Below are positions 14,546 through 21,244 of a stretch of DNA of 29,377 nucleotides, piece by piece. Each line of letters begins with the position of its first letter. Positions within the stretch are counted from its first letter, which is position 1. Origin of the DNA: Clostridia bacterium (lineage in GTDB: Bacteria; Bacillota; Clostridia; Oscillospirales; CAG-272). The DNA lies in contig JAFTNI010000089.1 of the NCBI GenBank assembly GCA_017451975.1, forward strand, positions 1 to 29,377, given 5' to 3'. The translations under genes were made by a program, and so were the position numbers. The notes beneath the pieces are model-generated. The model was not told the origin of the DNA. It saw nothing but the letters and a program-made list of their open reading frames with translations, and did not search any database.

Positions 14546-15909
14546 TGATTTCCTCCTGATTTTCTCGTGAGACACACGACACTTTCGACGTGTCCCGTTC
14601 TTGCAAACATATCAAACGCTTGCATTTTTGTCGCTTTATACCCAACCTCATCGAGCTTCTTTGCATCTCTCGCCGCTGTGGCGCTGTTGCAGGAGATCAT
14701 CACAACGCGCTCGGGTGACATATCGGTGATGGCTTTTATAACGTCGTCGGAAATTCCTTTTCTCGGAGGGTCTACTATTATTACGTCGGGCTTTATACCC
14801 CTTTCGGCAAGCTCGAGCGCCGCTTTGCCTGCGTCTGCACAAATAAATTCTGCGTTTTCTATGCCAGCGCGTGCGGCGTTGGCAGCGGCGTTTTTCACCG
14901 CATCGGGGATTATTTCTATGCCTATGAGCTTTTTCGCGCGCTTCGCCATGGAAAGGCCTATCGTGCCCGTGCCGCAGTAGAGGTCTATAATGGTTTCATT
15001 ACCCGTAAGCCGGGCGTATTCCGCGGCGATGCCGTAGAGCTTTTCGGCGCCGTCGTGGTTGACCTGGTAGAAGGAGCGCGGGGAAATATCAAATTCTACG
15101 CCGCAGAGCGTGTCTGTCATATAGCCCTTGCCCCAGAGCACGCGGAAATTATCGGAAAGAATTTCGTTGCCCTCTTTTTTGTTTATGCAGAGCACGATAC
15201 CCACTATTTTCGGGTTTGCTGCAAGCAGTGCCGCCGTAAGCTCCTTGGTTTTGGGCGTGTTGCCTGCTGCCACGAGGCAAACTATAATTTCGCCGCTTTT
15301 TCTGCCATCGCGAATGTAAACGTGGCGCAGAAGCCCCGCCTTCGTTTCCTCGTTGTATGCAGAAATTTTATATCTGTCGCCCCATTTTTTTATGGCGGCG
15401 AGAATGTCCGTGTAGAAAGCAGGGTGAAGCGCGCAGGTTTCGCATTTTATTATTCTGTGGCTGTGCTGGGCGAAAAAGCCGAAGTAAAGCCCCTTTTCGT
15501 CGCTGCCTACGGGGAACTGCGCTTTGTTGCGGTAGCCGCACACCTCGGGGCTTGCCGTGATGCCCGCGCATCTTATATCCAGCCCGCCTATGCGCTCAAA
15601 CTGCGCATCTACGAGGTTTTTCTTTATTTCAAGCTCCTTTTCGTAGCTGATGTGGCGGAAAACGCAGCCGCCGCATTTTGCAAAAACGGGGCAGTCTACC
15701 TCCACTCTGTCGGGGGAGGGCTTTATAATTTCTTCTATTTTTGCGTAGCCGTAGGAGGCAAGCGCTTTGAGTATCTTTGCTTTTATAATGTCGCCGGGGG
15801 CGCTGCCGGGCACGAAGAGCACATAGCCCTCTTCCGTTTTGCCCACGCCTGCGCCTTCAAGCGTTATATCTGTTATTTCAATTGTTACGATGTCGTTTTT
15901 ATTTGGCAT
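14542..15909 (-). CDS. rlmD: 23S rRNA (uracil-5-)-methyltransferase, RumA/RlmD family
   Basis: A 455-residue SAM-dependent enzyme methylating C5 of a uridine in 23S rRNA. An N-terminal TRAM domain (about 1-60, TLEGAGVGKTEEGYVLF) is followed by the iron-sulfur cysteines Cys73, Cys79, Cys82 (CPVFAKCGGC) and Cys159 (CETCALHP). The central domain leads to SFYQVNHDGAEKLY, the SAM site DLYCGTGTIGLSMA, DPPRKG and the catalytic Cys in MISCNSATAARD. It ends GHVESVVCLTRKSGGNQ. The length is normal and all motifs are intact. The paralogue series (RlmCD, TrmA-like) cannot be separated by eye. Promoter at 15945-15973; AAGGCGG precedes the ATG. Its 3' end is the template for repeat units A and B downstream. 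Confidence 0.93.
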   Translation of the reverse strand: MPNKNDIVTIEITDITLEGAGVGKTEEGYVLFVPGSAPGDIIKAKILKALASYGYAKIEEIIKPSPDRVEVDCPVFAKCGGCVFRHISYEKELEIKKNLVDAQFERIGGLDIRCAGITASPEVCGYRNKAQFPVGSDEKGLYFGFFAQHSHRIIKCETCALHPAFYTDILAAIKKWGDRYKISAYNEETKAGLLRHVYIRDGRKSGEIIVCLVAAGNTPKTKELTAALLAANPKIVGIVLCINKKEGNEILSDNFRVLWGKGYMTDTLCGVEFDISPRSFYQVNHDGAEKLYGIAAEYARLTGNETIIDLYCGTGTIGLSMAKRAKKLIGIEIIPDAVKNAAANAARAGIENAEFICADAGKAALELAERGIKPDVIIVDPPRKGISDDVIKAITDMSPERVVMISCNSATAARDAKKLDEVGYKATKMQAFDMFARTGHVESVVCLTRKSGGNQ

Positions 15910-15944
15910 AATGTACCGCCTTATAGATTTTAGTTATATAAATA

Positions 15945-15973
15945 ATTTTATCATAAAAGATGCACGATTGCAA
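15945..15973 (-). promoter_or_regulatory. rlmD promoter
   Basis: On the minus strand TTGCAA (15968-15973), 17 bases, TAAAAT (15945-15950), placed between the hpf terminator and the rlmD start. Confidence 0.65.
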
Positions 15974-15987
15974 CCGTTTTGGGGATA

Positions 15988-16016
15988 TAAAAAAGAGGCA
16001 CGTTAAACGTGCCTCG
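15988..16016 (-). terminator. hpf terminator
   Basis: A stem of about 10 bp GAGGCACGTT/AACGTGCCTC, followed on the minus strand by TTTTTTAT. It lies 8 bases after the hpf stop codon. Confidence 0.88.
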
Positions 16017-16023
16017 TAAAAAA

Positions 16024-16554
16024 TTATTTATTTGTTTTAATAACGCCGTAGCCGCCGTCTGCGCGCTTATATGCTACGAAGATCTTTTCCGTTTCCTGGT
16101 CCTGGAAAACGAAGAAATTATGGTCGATAAGGTTCATCTGAAGTATAGCTTCCTCTACCGTCATGGGCTTGAGGGTGAATTCTTTAACTCTGATCTGCTC
16201 GAGCTTATCTTCTTCCTCTACGGGAATATCTTCGGGTATGGCAGTTTTATCGAAAGCCGTGGAGCGGATTTTCTTTGCGAGCTTCGTTTTGTTTCTGCGA
16301 ATCTGGCGTTCGATTACGTCAACCGCGATGTCGATAGCGCGGAGGTAACTTTCGCTTTTAACTTCGCTTCTGAAAATCATTCCTGCGGCATTTATGGTAA
16401 GTTCAAGGATTTCTGTGTCACCTGCTTTACGGAGCGTAACGAGCGCTTCCTGTTCGTCATCGAAGAATTTATCGAGCTTCGCGATTTTCTTTTCGAAGAT
16501 AGCTTTTGTTCTTTCGTCGATTACAACGTGTCTTAACAAAGTTTTGATTTTCAT
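16024..16554 (-). CDS. hpf: Ribosome hibernation promoting factor, long form
   Basis: 176 residues with the two-domain plan of long HPF. The N-terminal S30AE/RaiA domain occupies about 1-100 (IDERTKAIFEKKIAKLDKFF, YLRAIDIAVDVIERQIRRNK), an acidic linker (EDIPVEEEDKLEQ) follows, and the C-terminal dimerisation domain is LKPMTVEEAILQMNLIDHNF through VAYKRADGGYGVI. Long HPF binds the 30S decoding region and joins 70S ribosomes into inactive 100S dimers in stationary phase. The ATG at 16554 is preceded by GAAAGGCG. A long inverted repeat lies between the -10 box and the gene (16575-16606). Confidence 0.95.
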   Translation of the reverse strand: MKIKTLLRHVVIDERTKAIFEKKIAKLDKFFDDEQEALVTLRKAGDTEILELTINAAGMIFRSEVKSESYLRAIDIAVDVIERQIRRNKTKLAKKIRSTAFDKTAIPEDIPVEEEDKLEQIRVKEFTLKPMTVEEAILQMNLIDHNFFVFQDQETEKIFVAYKRADGGYGVIKTNK

Positions 16555-16574
16555 AGTTTAGTCGCCTTTCTATC

Positions 16575-16612
16575 GTACTTGCAAAGAATTTTTCCTTTGC
16601 AAGTACATTATA
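16575..16612 (-). promoter_or_regulatory. hpf extended -10 promoter and 12-bp dyad
   Basis: An extended -10 box TGC-TATAAT (16607-16612 for the hexamer, minus strand), with only a weak -35, is followed directly by a perfect inverted repeat. GTACTTGCAAAG (16575-16586) and CTTTGCAAGTAC (16595-16606) are separated by 8 bases. The dyad overlaps the expected transcript start, so it can act as an operator or as a hairpin at the very 5' end of the hpf mRNA. Confidence 0.65.
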
Positions 16613-16687
16613 GCACATAACTGTGAAAAAATAAAGAGGTTTTGTGAACTTTTCACACAAATTTAATAATTTTTTGCGGAATATCCG

Positions 16688-18952
16688 TTAAATTGACAAT
16701 AATGTTGCTTTAACGGTATTTTTTGCCAAATTGCTTTCGCGCCCATGGCAGGTAAAGAGTATAGCCTGGGCGTTTTGCGCGAACCTTTGCTCTATTATGC
16801 CGAGCGCCGCCAAGAGCCTTTTATCGTCCATACGCGCAAAGCTTTCATCGAAAACGAAGGGGGGCATTTTGCCCTTGCAAAGCGTTTCGGCAAGCGCAAG
16901 GCGCAGGCTTATATAAGCTATATCGGAGGTACCCGCAGAAAGCGTGGAGGCTTCGCGCGTGATGCCTCCAGAGGTATATGACATACCGAATTCGGAATCG
17001 ACGAAGACGGTTTCGTATTTTCCACCCGAAAGCCCGCCCATAAGCTCGCTTGCTTTGCCTGCAATTTTGGGCGAAACGCCGTCGCGCAGCTTGCCCCTTG
17101 CCGTGTTGATGGCATCGATAGCGGTAACGTAGGCATCGAATTTTTCGCACGCCTCGTCTATTTTTGCATCGAGAGCGCTTATTTCCTGCGCTATTTCAGC
17201 GGGGCGTGCGCCTTTTGCCGAAAGCGCGGCAAGGTCGCACTCAAGCGTGTGGATTTTTTCCGTTTGCGCGGCTATAGAGCCCGCGAGGAAATCGGCATCG
17301 CGCTTTTTGGCGCGCGGGTCGAAGGCGAGCATTGCGTCTTCATCGAAAATTTCCTCCAGCGCCTTTTCCTTTTCTTCCTCGGGCACGTTTTCGAGAAATT
17401 CTGTTATTTCAAGCATTTTTGCATCTGCCGCGGTTTTTTCGCGCGCGGCGCTTTTTCGCTTTTCGGCGGCCGAGCGCGCTTCCTCCTCAGCTTTTTCAAT
17501 ATCGGAAAGAATGTTTGCGCCCGTAGAAAACCTTGCGTTTTCAAGCATATGCCTTATACTTGATTTAACGGCATCGTACTGCGCTTTTATTTGCGCCGTG
17601 CGTTCACCCATTTCCTCGTGCGTACGCTCCGCAAAGCGTATTTCCGCTTCTGCTTTCTGCCTTGCGGCAACAGAGGCGCGGAATTCCTCGCTTCCCGCGC
17701 TTTCGAAAATATCGTAGCAGTTTTCGCGCAGCTTTTTGCCGCAAGAGGCAAAAAGCACCCAGAAAATGCACGATGACGTAAGCATGGCAACGCAAGCGGC
17801 AAGCGCTATAAAGGGGTTTACCAAAATAAGCGCGGCGCAAAGCGCTGTGAGCGCGCTGAAAACGCATGCTGTGGCTTTGAAGCTTTTGGATTTTTTGAGT
17901 CCCGCCGCTTCTGTTTCAAGAAGCTCCTCGCAGGAAATATCCTCGGGAAGGTCGAAAACGCTTTCCTTCAGCGCTTCGAGCTTTGCGCTTGCTTCCTTTT
18001 GCGAATTCTGCGCCATTTGCAGCTTTGTTTCAAGCGCGATAAGGCGCATCTTTTCTTCGCCCAGCTTTGCGGCGAAGCGCTCGTCGGTCATGCCCGCGCC
18101 GTAGCGGTTTTCGGCAGAAAGCTTTTTAAGCACGTTTTCCGCCGCCTCTATTTTTGCGTCCTGCTCGTCGAGCTTGCGGTAGTTTTGCTGTATGATAAAG
18201 CGCTCGTGCGCCGCAAGCTCTGCGCGCACGCGGGCAAGCGAGCCCTCTGCTTTTTCCTTAGCCTCGCGGCAAGCGCGTGCCGTGCCTTCGATATTTATAA
18301 TTTCGGCGCTGGTATTCTGCGCTTCGGCGAGCTTTTCGGCAAGTAGCTCGCGCTTTTGCGTATATTCGTAGATTTTGCCGCCCTTGCGGTTTTTATGCTG
18401 GAGAAAAACGCGCGCTTCCTCCAGCTTTTTAATGGCTTTCTTCGTGTTTACTGTTTCATCGGCGGAAAAGAGAATGTTTTCCGTTGCTTCTGCGAGTGTT
18501 TTGCCGCCCGCCGCCGTGCCCGAAAGCTGACCTATGAAAGCCGTGCTTTCGAAAACCGAGCGCGGTATGCCGAAGAAAATTTCGCCCGGCACTACCTTGC
18601 CTTTGTAAAGCGGCTTGCCCGTTTCCGCATCGATAACCACGCAGCGCTCACGCACGGTGGCTTTGCCCTCGGCGGTGGATTTTACGGTTATCGCTTCGCG
18701 CTCTATGCGGTAGCGGCTGCCGTGCTCGCGCAGAGTGAGCGTGCCCGCCGCCGTGGCGCTTTGCCAGCTTATGCTTCTTGCGCGCTCGCCCTCATCGGGT
18801 GAAAGACCGTAAAACATAAACTTTATGAAAGCGGATATAGTGGATTTGCCCGATTCGTTGCCGCCCTCTATAATATTTATGCCCTCTGCAAGCTCAAGCG
18901 TGAAATCGGAAAGCTTGCCGAAATTTATAATGTGAATATTTTCTATAATCAT
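16688..18952 (-). CDS. YhaN/SbcC-like AAA ATPase with membrane hairpin
   Basis: A 754-residue SMC/Rad50-type ATPase. Walker A is EGGNESGKST (Lys36). Long coiled coils run from about 170 to 330 and from 405 to 640. The C-terminal lobe has the signature TLSAGTSDIAYISLRLALAE and Walker B PFVFDESFARMDD. Where Rad50/SbcC carry a CxxC zinc hook there are two adjacent hydrophobic helices (about 361-379 and 381-403), as in the YhaN group of Firmicutes. YhaN-type proteins normally work with the YhaO/SbcD-like nuclease in DNA repair. No such gene is adjacent: the upstream neighbour is yqeG with an ATGA overlap, and hpf is downstream. AAGGAAA precedes the start. Confidence 0.82.
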   Translation of the reverse strand: MIIENIHIINFGKLSDFTLELAEGINIIEGGNESGKSTISAFIKFMFYGLSPDEGERARSISWQSATAAGTLTLREHGSRYRIEREAITVKSTAEGKATVRERCVVIDAETGKPLYKGKVVPGEIFFGIPRSVFESTAFIGQLSGTAAGGKTLAEATENILFSADETVNTKKAIKKLEEARVFLQHKNRKGGKIYEYTQKRELLAEKLAEAQNTSAEIINIEGTARACREAKEKAEGSLARVRAELAAHERFIIQQNYRKLDEQDAKIEAAENVLKKLSAENRYGAGMTDERFAAKLGEEKMRLIALETKLQMAQNSQKEASAKLEALKESVFDLPEDISCEELLETEAAGLKKSKSFKATACVFSALTALCAALILVNPFIALAACVAMLTSSCIFWVLFASCGKKLRENCYDIFESAGSEEFRASVAARQKAEAEIRFAERTHEEMGERTAQIKAQYDAVKSSIRHMLENARFSTGANILSDIEKAEEEARSAAEKRKSAAREKTAADAKMLEITEFLENVPEEEKEKALEEIFDEDAMLAFDPRAKKRDADFLAGSIAAQTEKIHTLECDLAALSAKGARPAEIAQEISALDAKIDEACEKFDAYVTAIDAINTARGKLRDGVSPKIAGKASELMGGLSGGKYETVFVDSEFGMSYTSGGITREASTLSAGTSDIAYISLRLALAETLCKGKMPPFVFDESFARMDDKRLLAALGIIEQRFAQNAQAILFTCHGRESNLAKNTVKATLLSI

Positions 18953-19491
18953 TTGCTGTTTTCCTTGGATTTATCCTGTGCCTTAAGCTTTTTTTCCTCT
19001 CTTTTCCTGTAAGCGCGTATGAATGGCTTTTCGCAAACGCGCTTGAAGCGGAAGAAAAGGTTTTCGTTATAGGGAATGGGTGTTACGAGTATTGCAACGG
19101 CACCCGCGCGTGAAGCGCAGAGCACGTCGGTGAATATCTGGTCGCCTATTACGGCAACCTCCTGCGGCTTCACGCCAAAGTGGGCGCAGGCGTTGCGCAC
19201 GGCCTTGCGCGAGGGCTTGCCGCTTTCGCACATGATGTAAAGCCCCAGCTTTTCGTTGAATTTTTCAACGCGCGGCCCGTGGTTATTTGAGGCGATGGAA
19301 AGCGAAAGCCCACTTTCCTGCATACCGCGCACCCAGGCGATTACCTCGGGCGTGGGCTCTGCCACCGCGTAAGTAACGAGTGTATTATCGATGTCGAGCA
19401 CGAGCGCGCGCACACCGAGCGATTTTATAAATTCGGGGGTGATTTTATATATGTCTGCAAACATATAGTCGGGAACGAAAAGGTTTCTCAT
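18949..19491 (-). CDS. yqeG: YqeG-family HAD phosphatase (IIIA type)
   Basis: A 180-residue HAD-superfamily phosphatase. Motif I is VLDIDNTLV (nucleophile Asp33, acid Asp35), motif II SIASNN (Ser66 or Ser68 region), a Lys in SGKPSRKA, and motif III VIGDQIFTD (Asp117, Asp122). The opening MRNLFVPDYMFADIYKITPE is typical for YqeG. The family is conserved across Firmicutes beside yqeH/aroE and acts on an unknown phosphate ester, possibly phosphatidylglycerophosphate-like. Here it is instead coupled by an ATGA overlap to the YhaN-like ATPase. GCGGAGG precedes the ATG. Promoter at 19527-19555. Confidence 0.9.
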   Translation of the reverse strand: MRNLFVPDYMFADIYKITPEFIKSLGVRALVLDIDNTLVTYAVAEPTPEVIAWVRGMQESGLSLSIASNNHGPRVEKFNEKLGLYIMCESGKPSRKAVRNACAHFGVKPQEVAVIGDQIFTDVLCASRAGAVAILVTPIPYNENLFFRFKRVCEKPFIRAYRKREEKKLKAQDKSKENSK

Positions 19492-19526
19492 AGCTGCCTC
19501 CGCAAATTTTTAATGTTATTAAATAT

Positions 19527-19555
19527 ATAATACCATATTTTTGCTTTTTAAACAA
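19527..19555 (-). promoter_or_regulatory. yqeG promoter
   Basis: On the minus strand TTGTTT (19550-19555), 17 bases, TATTAT (19527-19532), about 35 bases before the start codon. Confidence 0.6.
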
Positions 19556-19576
19556 GACGGTTTGAGCAGGAAATAG

Positions 19577-19603
19577 AAAAAAATCGTGCCGAAGCACGAT
19601 TTT
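19577..19603 (-). terminator. Terminator after the TIGR04086 gene
   Basis: A 9-bp stem AAATCGTGC/GCACGATTT. The loop reads TTCG on the minus strand (a stable UUCG tetraloop) and is followed by seven T. It abuts the stop codon. Confidence 0.9.
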
Positions 19604-19604
19604 T

Positions 19605-20027
19605 TCAGCGTTTCTTTTTCTTTTTTTGCCGCGCTTGAACGCCAACGCCTATGTTTGCGCCCAGAATGGAGCAAAGCAGCACGGAAAGCGAGCAAAGGCA
19701 GAAAAGCGGAATATTGATAGAAAGGGAAAGGCAGAGCGCTGCAAGCGAAATTGCGGCGAGAAGAAAAGCGCCCGTGAGCAAGCCGCAAAGAAGCGTGGTG
19801 CTGCCTTTTCTGCGCGCCGTGGCAAAGCCGCCCACGAAAGCGCCGCCGAAGAGCGAGGCGAAGGCGAAAATTTTCGTGTATTTTCCGGGGTCGCCCATAG
19901 AAAGCCCCACTGCGGCGCTCACCGCCGCGAGCAAAATAAGCGCAAGCACGGCGGAAAGAAGCCCGCACAGGGCGCATAAAACCAGCCCTTTTTCCCGGGC
20001 GTTTTTTGCGGAAACCGATTTGTTCAT
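19605..20027 (-). CDS. TIGR04086-family membrane protein
   Basis: 140 residues from the ATG at 20027, chosen because GGGAGG lies 9 bases upstream. An earlier in-frame ATG at 20066 falls inside a hairpin and has no ribosome site. Four hydrophobic helices (GLVLCALCGLLSAVLALILL, then KIFAFASLFGGAFVGGF, LLCGLLTGAFLLAAISLAAL and LFCLCSLSVLLCSILGANIG) and a basic tail match the four-helix TIGR04086 family. That family sits next to yajC in many Clostridia, as here. Function unknown. Its ribosome site is buried in a 9-bp stem (20037-20072). UUCG terminator directly downstream. Confidence 0.8.
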   Translation of the reverse strand: MNKSVSAKNAREKGLVLCALCGLLSAVLALILLAAVSAAVGLSMGDPGKYTKIFAFASLFGGAFVGGFATARRKGSTTLLCGLLTGAFLLAAISLAALCLSLSINIPLFCLCSLSVLLCSILGANIGVGVQARQKKKKKR

Positions 20028-20036
20028 AAAAATAAA

Positions 20037-20072
20037 CCTCCCGTTGTTTTTTACAATAATATGCAACGGGAG
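20037..20072 (-). promoter_or_regulatory. Hairpin covering the ribosome site of the TIGR04086 gene
   Basis: In the minus-strand transcript CTCCCGTTG (20064-20072) can pair perfectly with CAACGGGAG (20038-20046), with a 17-base A/T-rich loop. The right arm contains most of the GGGAGG ribosome site (20037-20042), and GTTTATTTTT follows. It could lower translation of the downstream gene or act as a weak terminator of yajC. Confidence 0.6.
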
Positions 20073-20086
20073 ATTTTGTTATTACG

Positions 20087-20527
20087 TTATTCAGCGTCTT
20101 TTTTACCTTTTTTGGAAGCTTTTTTGCCTTCTTCTTCAGCGGGTGCGTCAGTAGCCTTTGCTTCTTCTACTTTAGCTTCTTCAGCTTCGGCATAGCGGTC
20201 TGCGATTCTTACGTCTACGCTCTTGATAGCTCCGCGAACAAAGCGCATCTTTGTTCTGTCGCGGCTTGTTTCAAGCGTAAATGTTTCGTCTTTAATGCTT
20301 ACAACGCGGCCGATGATACCGCCTATCGTTGTAACCTCGTCGCCTACCTGAAGGTTATCGCGCATCTGTGCTTCCTGGCGCTCCTGCTTCTTCTGGGGGC
20401 GGATAACGAGGAAGTACATGATAACGAAAACGAGGATAAGGGGCAGGAACATGCCGAGCATACCGCCAAGGCCGCCGCCTGCGTTACCTGTTGCCGTAGT
20501 TGTGTCGAGTAACATAAATAAATTCAT
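20087..20527 (-). CDS. yajC: Preprotein translocase subunit YajC
   Basis: 146 residues. A single membrane helix (about 24-43, MFLPLILVFVIMYFLVIRP) is followed by PQKKQERQEAQMRDNLQVGD and VTTIGGIIGRVVSIKDETFT, the defining YajC blocks. A long acidic/lysine-rich tail (EEAKVEEAKATDAPAEEEGK onwards) makes it longer than the roughly 110-residue E. coli protein. YajC binds SecDF and assists Sec export in the cytoplasmic membrane. SecD/SecF genes are not in the window. AAGAGG precedes the start; promoter at 20561-20589. Confidence 0.95.
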   Translation of the reverse strand: MNLFMLLDTTTATGNAGGGLGGMLGMFLPLILVFVIMYFLVIRPQKKQERQEAQMRDNLQVGDEVTTIGGIIGRVVSIKDETFTLETSRDRTKMRFVRGAIKSVDVRIADRYAEAEEAKVEEAKATDAPAEEEGKKASKKGKKDAE

Positions 20528-20560
20528 TGGGTAAACCTCTTTAATTTAGTATTTTCTTAT

Positions 20561-20589
20561 ATTATATCTTTATTTCGGCAGTTTTGCAA
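20561..20589 (-). promoter_or_regulatory. yajC promoter
   Basis: On the minus strand TTGCAA (20584-20589), 17 bases, TATAAT (20561-20566). The transcript would start about 30 bases before the start codon. Confidence 0.75.
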
Positions 20590-20633
20590 TAGATAAATGT
20601 AAATTTTGTATTAAAATTGAAAATTTCCGCAAA

Positions 20634-20667
20634 AGAAAACCGACCGCGCGTAACTGCGGTCGGTAAA
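20634..20667 (-). terminator. ndoA terminator
   Basis: A 9-bp stem ACCGACCGC/GCGGTCGGT, with TTTTCTTTT following on the minus strand, 7 bases after the ndoA stop. Confidence 0.88.
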
Positions 20668-20673
20668 ATAAAT

Positions 20674-21078
20674 TCAAGCCGTTACTATACCGCCATCGGC
20701 AGAGGCGGATATGCTTTCGCGCGCGTCGCTTTGCGAAGCAAGCCCGAAGCTTATTGTTATTGCGTCGTTCACTCTTTGCATAAGTACGTCATCTAAGTGG
20801 CCCATCTTTTCGCGCAGGCGGCGCTTATCAAGCGTGCGTATCTGCTCTAAGAGCACTACGGAGTTTTTCGAAAGCCCGAACTCCTCTGCGTAAACGTCTA
20901 TGTGAGTGGGAAGCTTTGCTTTATCGAGCTTGCTGGTTATTGCGGCGGCTATAACCGTGGGGCTGTATTTATTGCCGATATCGTTCTGTACTATCAGCAC
21001 GGGGCGCAAGCCGCCTTGCTCCGAGCCGACAACGGGGCTTAAATCTGCGTAAAATATATCTCCTCTTTTAACATTCAT
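20674..21078 (-). CDS. ndoA: EndoA/MazF-family mRNA interferase
   Basis: 134 residues from the ATG at 21078, giving [20 protein letters not shown], which lines up with the start of Bacillus EndoA. A GTG three codons upstream is the alternative. Conserved blocks are [16 protein letters not shown] (catalytic Arg of RPVL), VIAAAITSK (catalytic Thr), LPTHIDV and [13 protein letters not shown]. EndoA cleaves single-stranded RNA, classically at UACAU, and is neutralised by the antitoxin EndoAI. No antitoxin ORF lies upstream: the preceding 166 bases up to eno hold only a 19-codon frame without a ribosome site. A 21-residue serine/alanine-rich tail extends past the normal end. A cre-like palindrome lies 31 bases upstream. 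Confidence 0.92.
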   Translation of the reverse strand: MNVKRGDIFYADLSPVVGSEQGGLRPVLIVQNDIGNKYSPTVIAAAITSKLDKAKLPTHIDVYAEEFGLSKNSVVLLEQIRTLDKRRLREKMGHLDDVLMQRVNDAITISFGLASQSDARESISASADGGIVTA

Positions 21079-21108
21079 TTTTATCACACTCTCTTTTTGG
21101 GTATTTCA

Positions 21109-21120
21109 GTAAGCGCTTAC
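21109..21120. promoter_or_regulatory. cre-like palindrome upstream of ndoA
   Basis: GTAAGCGCTTAC is a perfect 12-base palindrome. With its flanks (A...C) it matches the CcpA catabolite-response consensus TGWAARCGYTWWCA except for the outermost bases. LacI-family regulators bind this type of site. Confidence 0.6.
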
Positions 21121-21244
21121 CTTTACAATGGTATTTTTACCCGTTTTGGTGCTTTCAAATCAGAAACGGGCGCTGAATTTTGCGCCAATTTCTGACAGAA
21201 TGTGCCTGCTTCATTTTATGCAGGGGAGAGCTTGTGAGTGAAGC

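Noticed and set aside
21140..21170. Terminator after eno
   Set aside because: CCCGTTT/AAACGGG can pair, but on the minus strand it is followed by TAAAAAT rather than a T run, and the loop is 17 bases.
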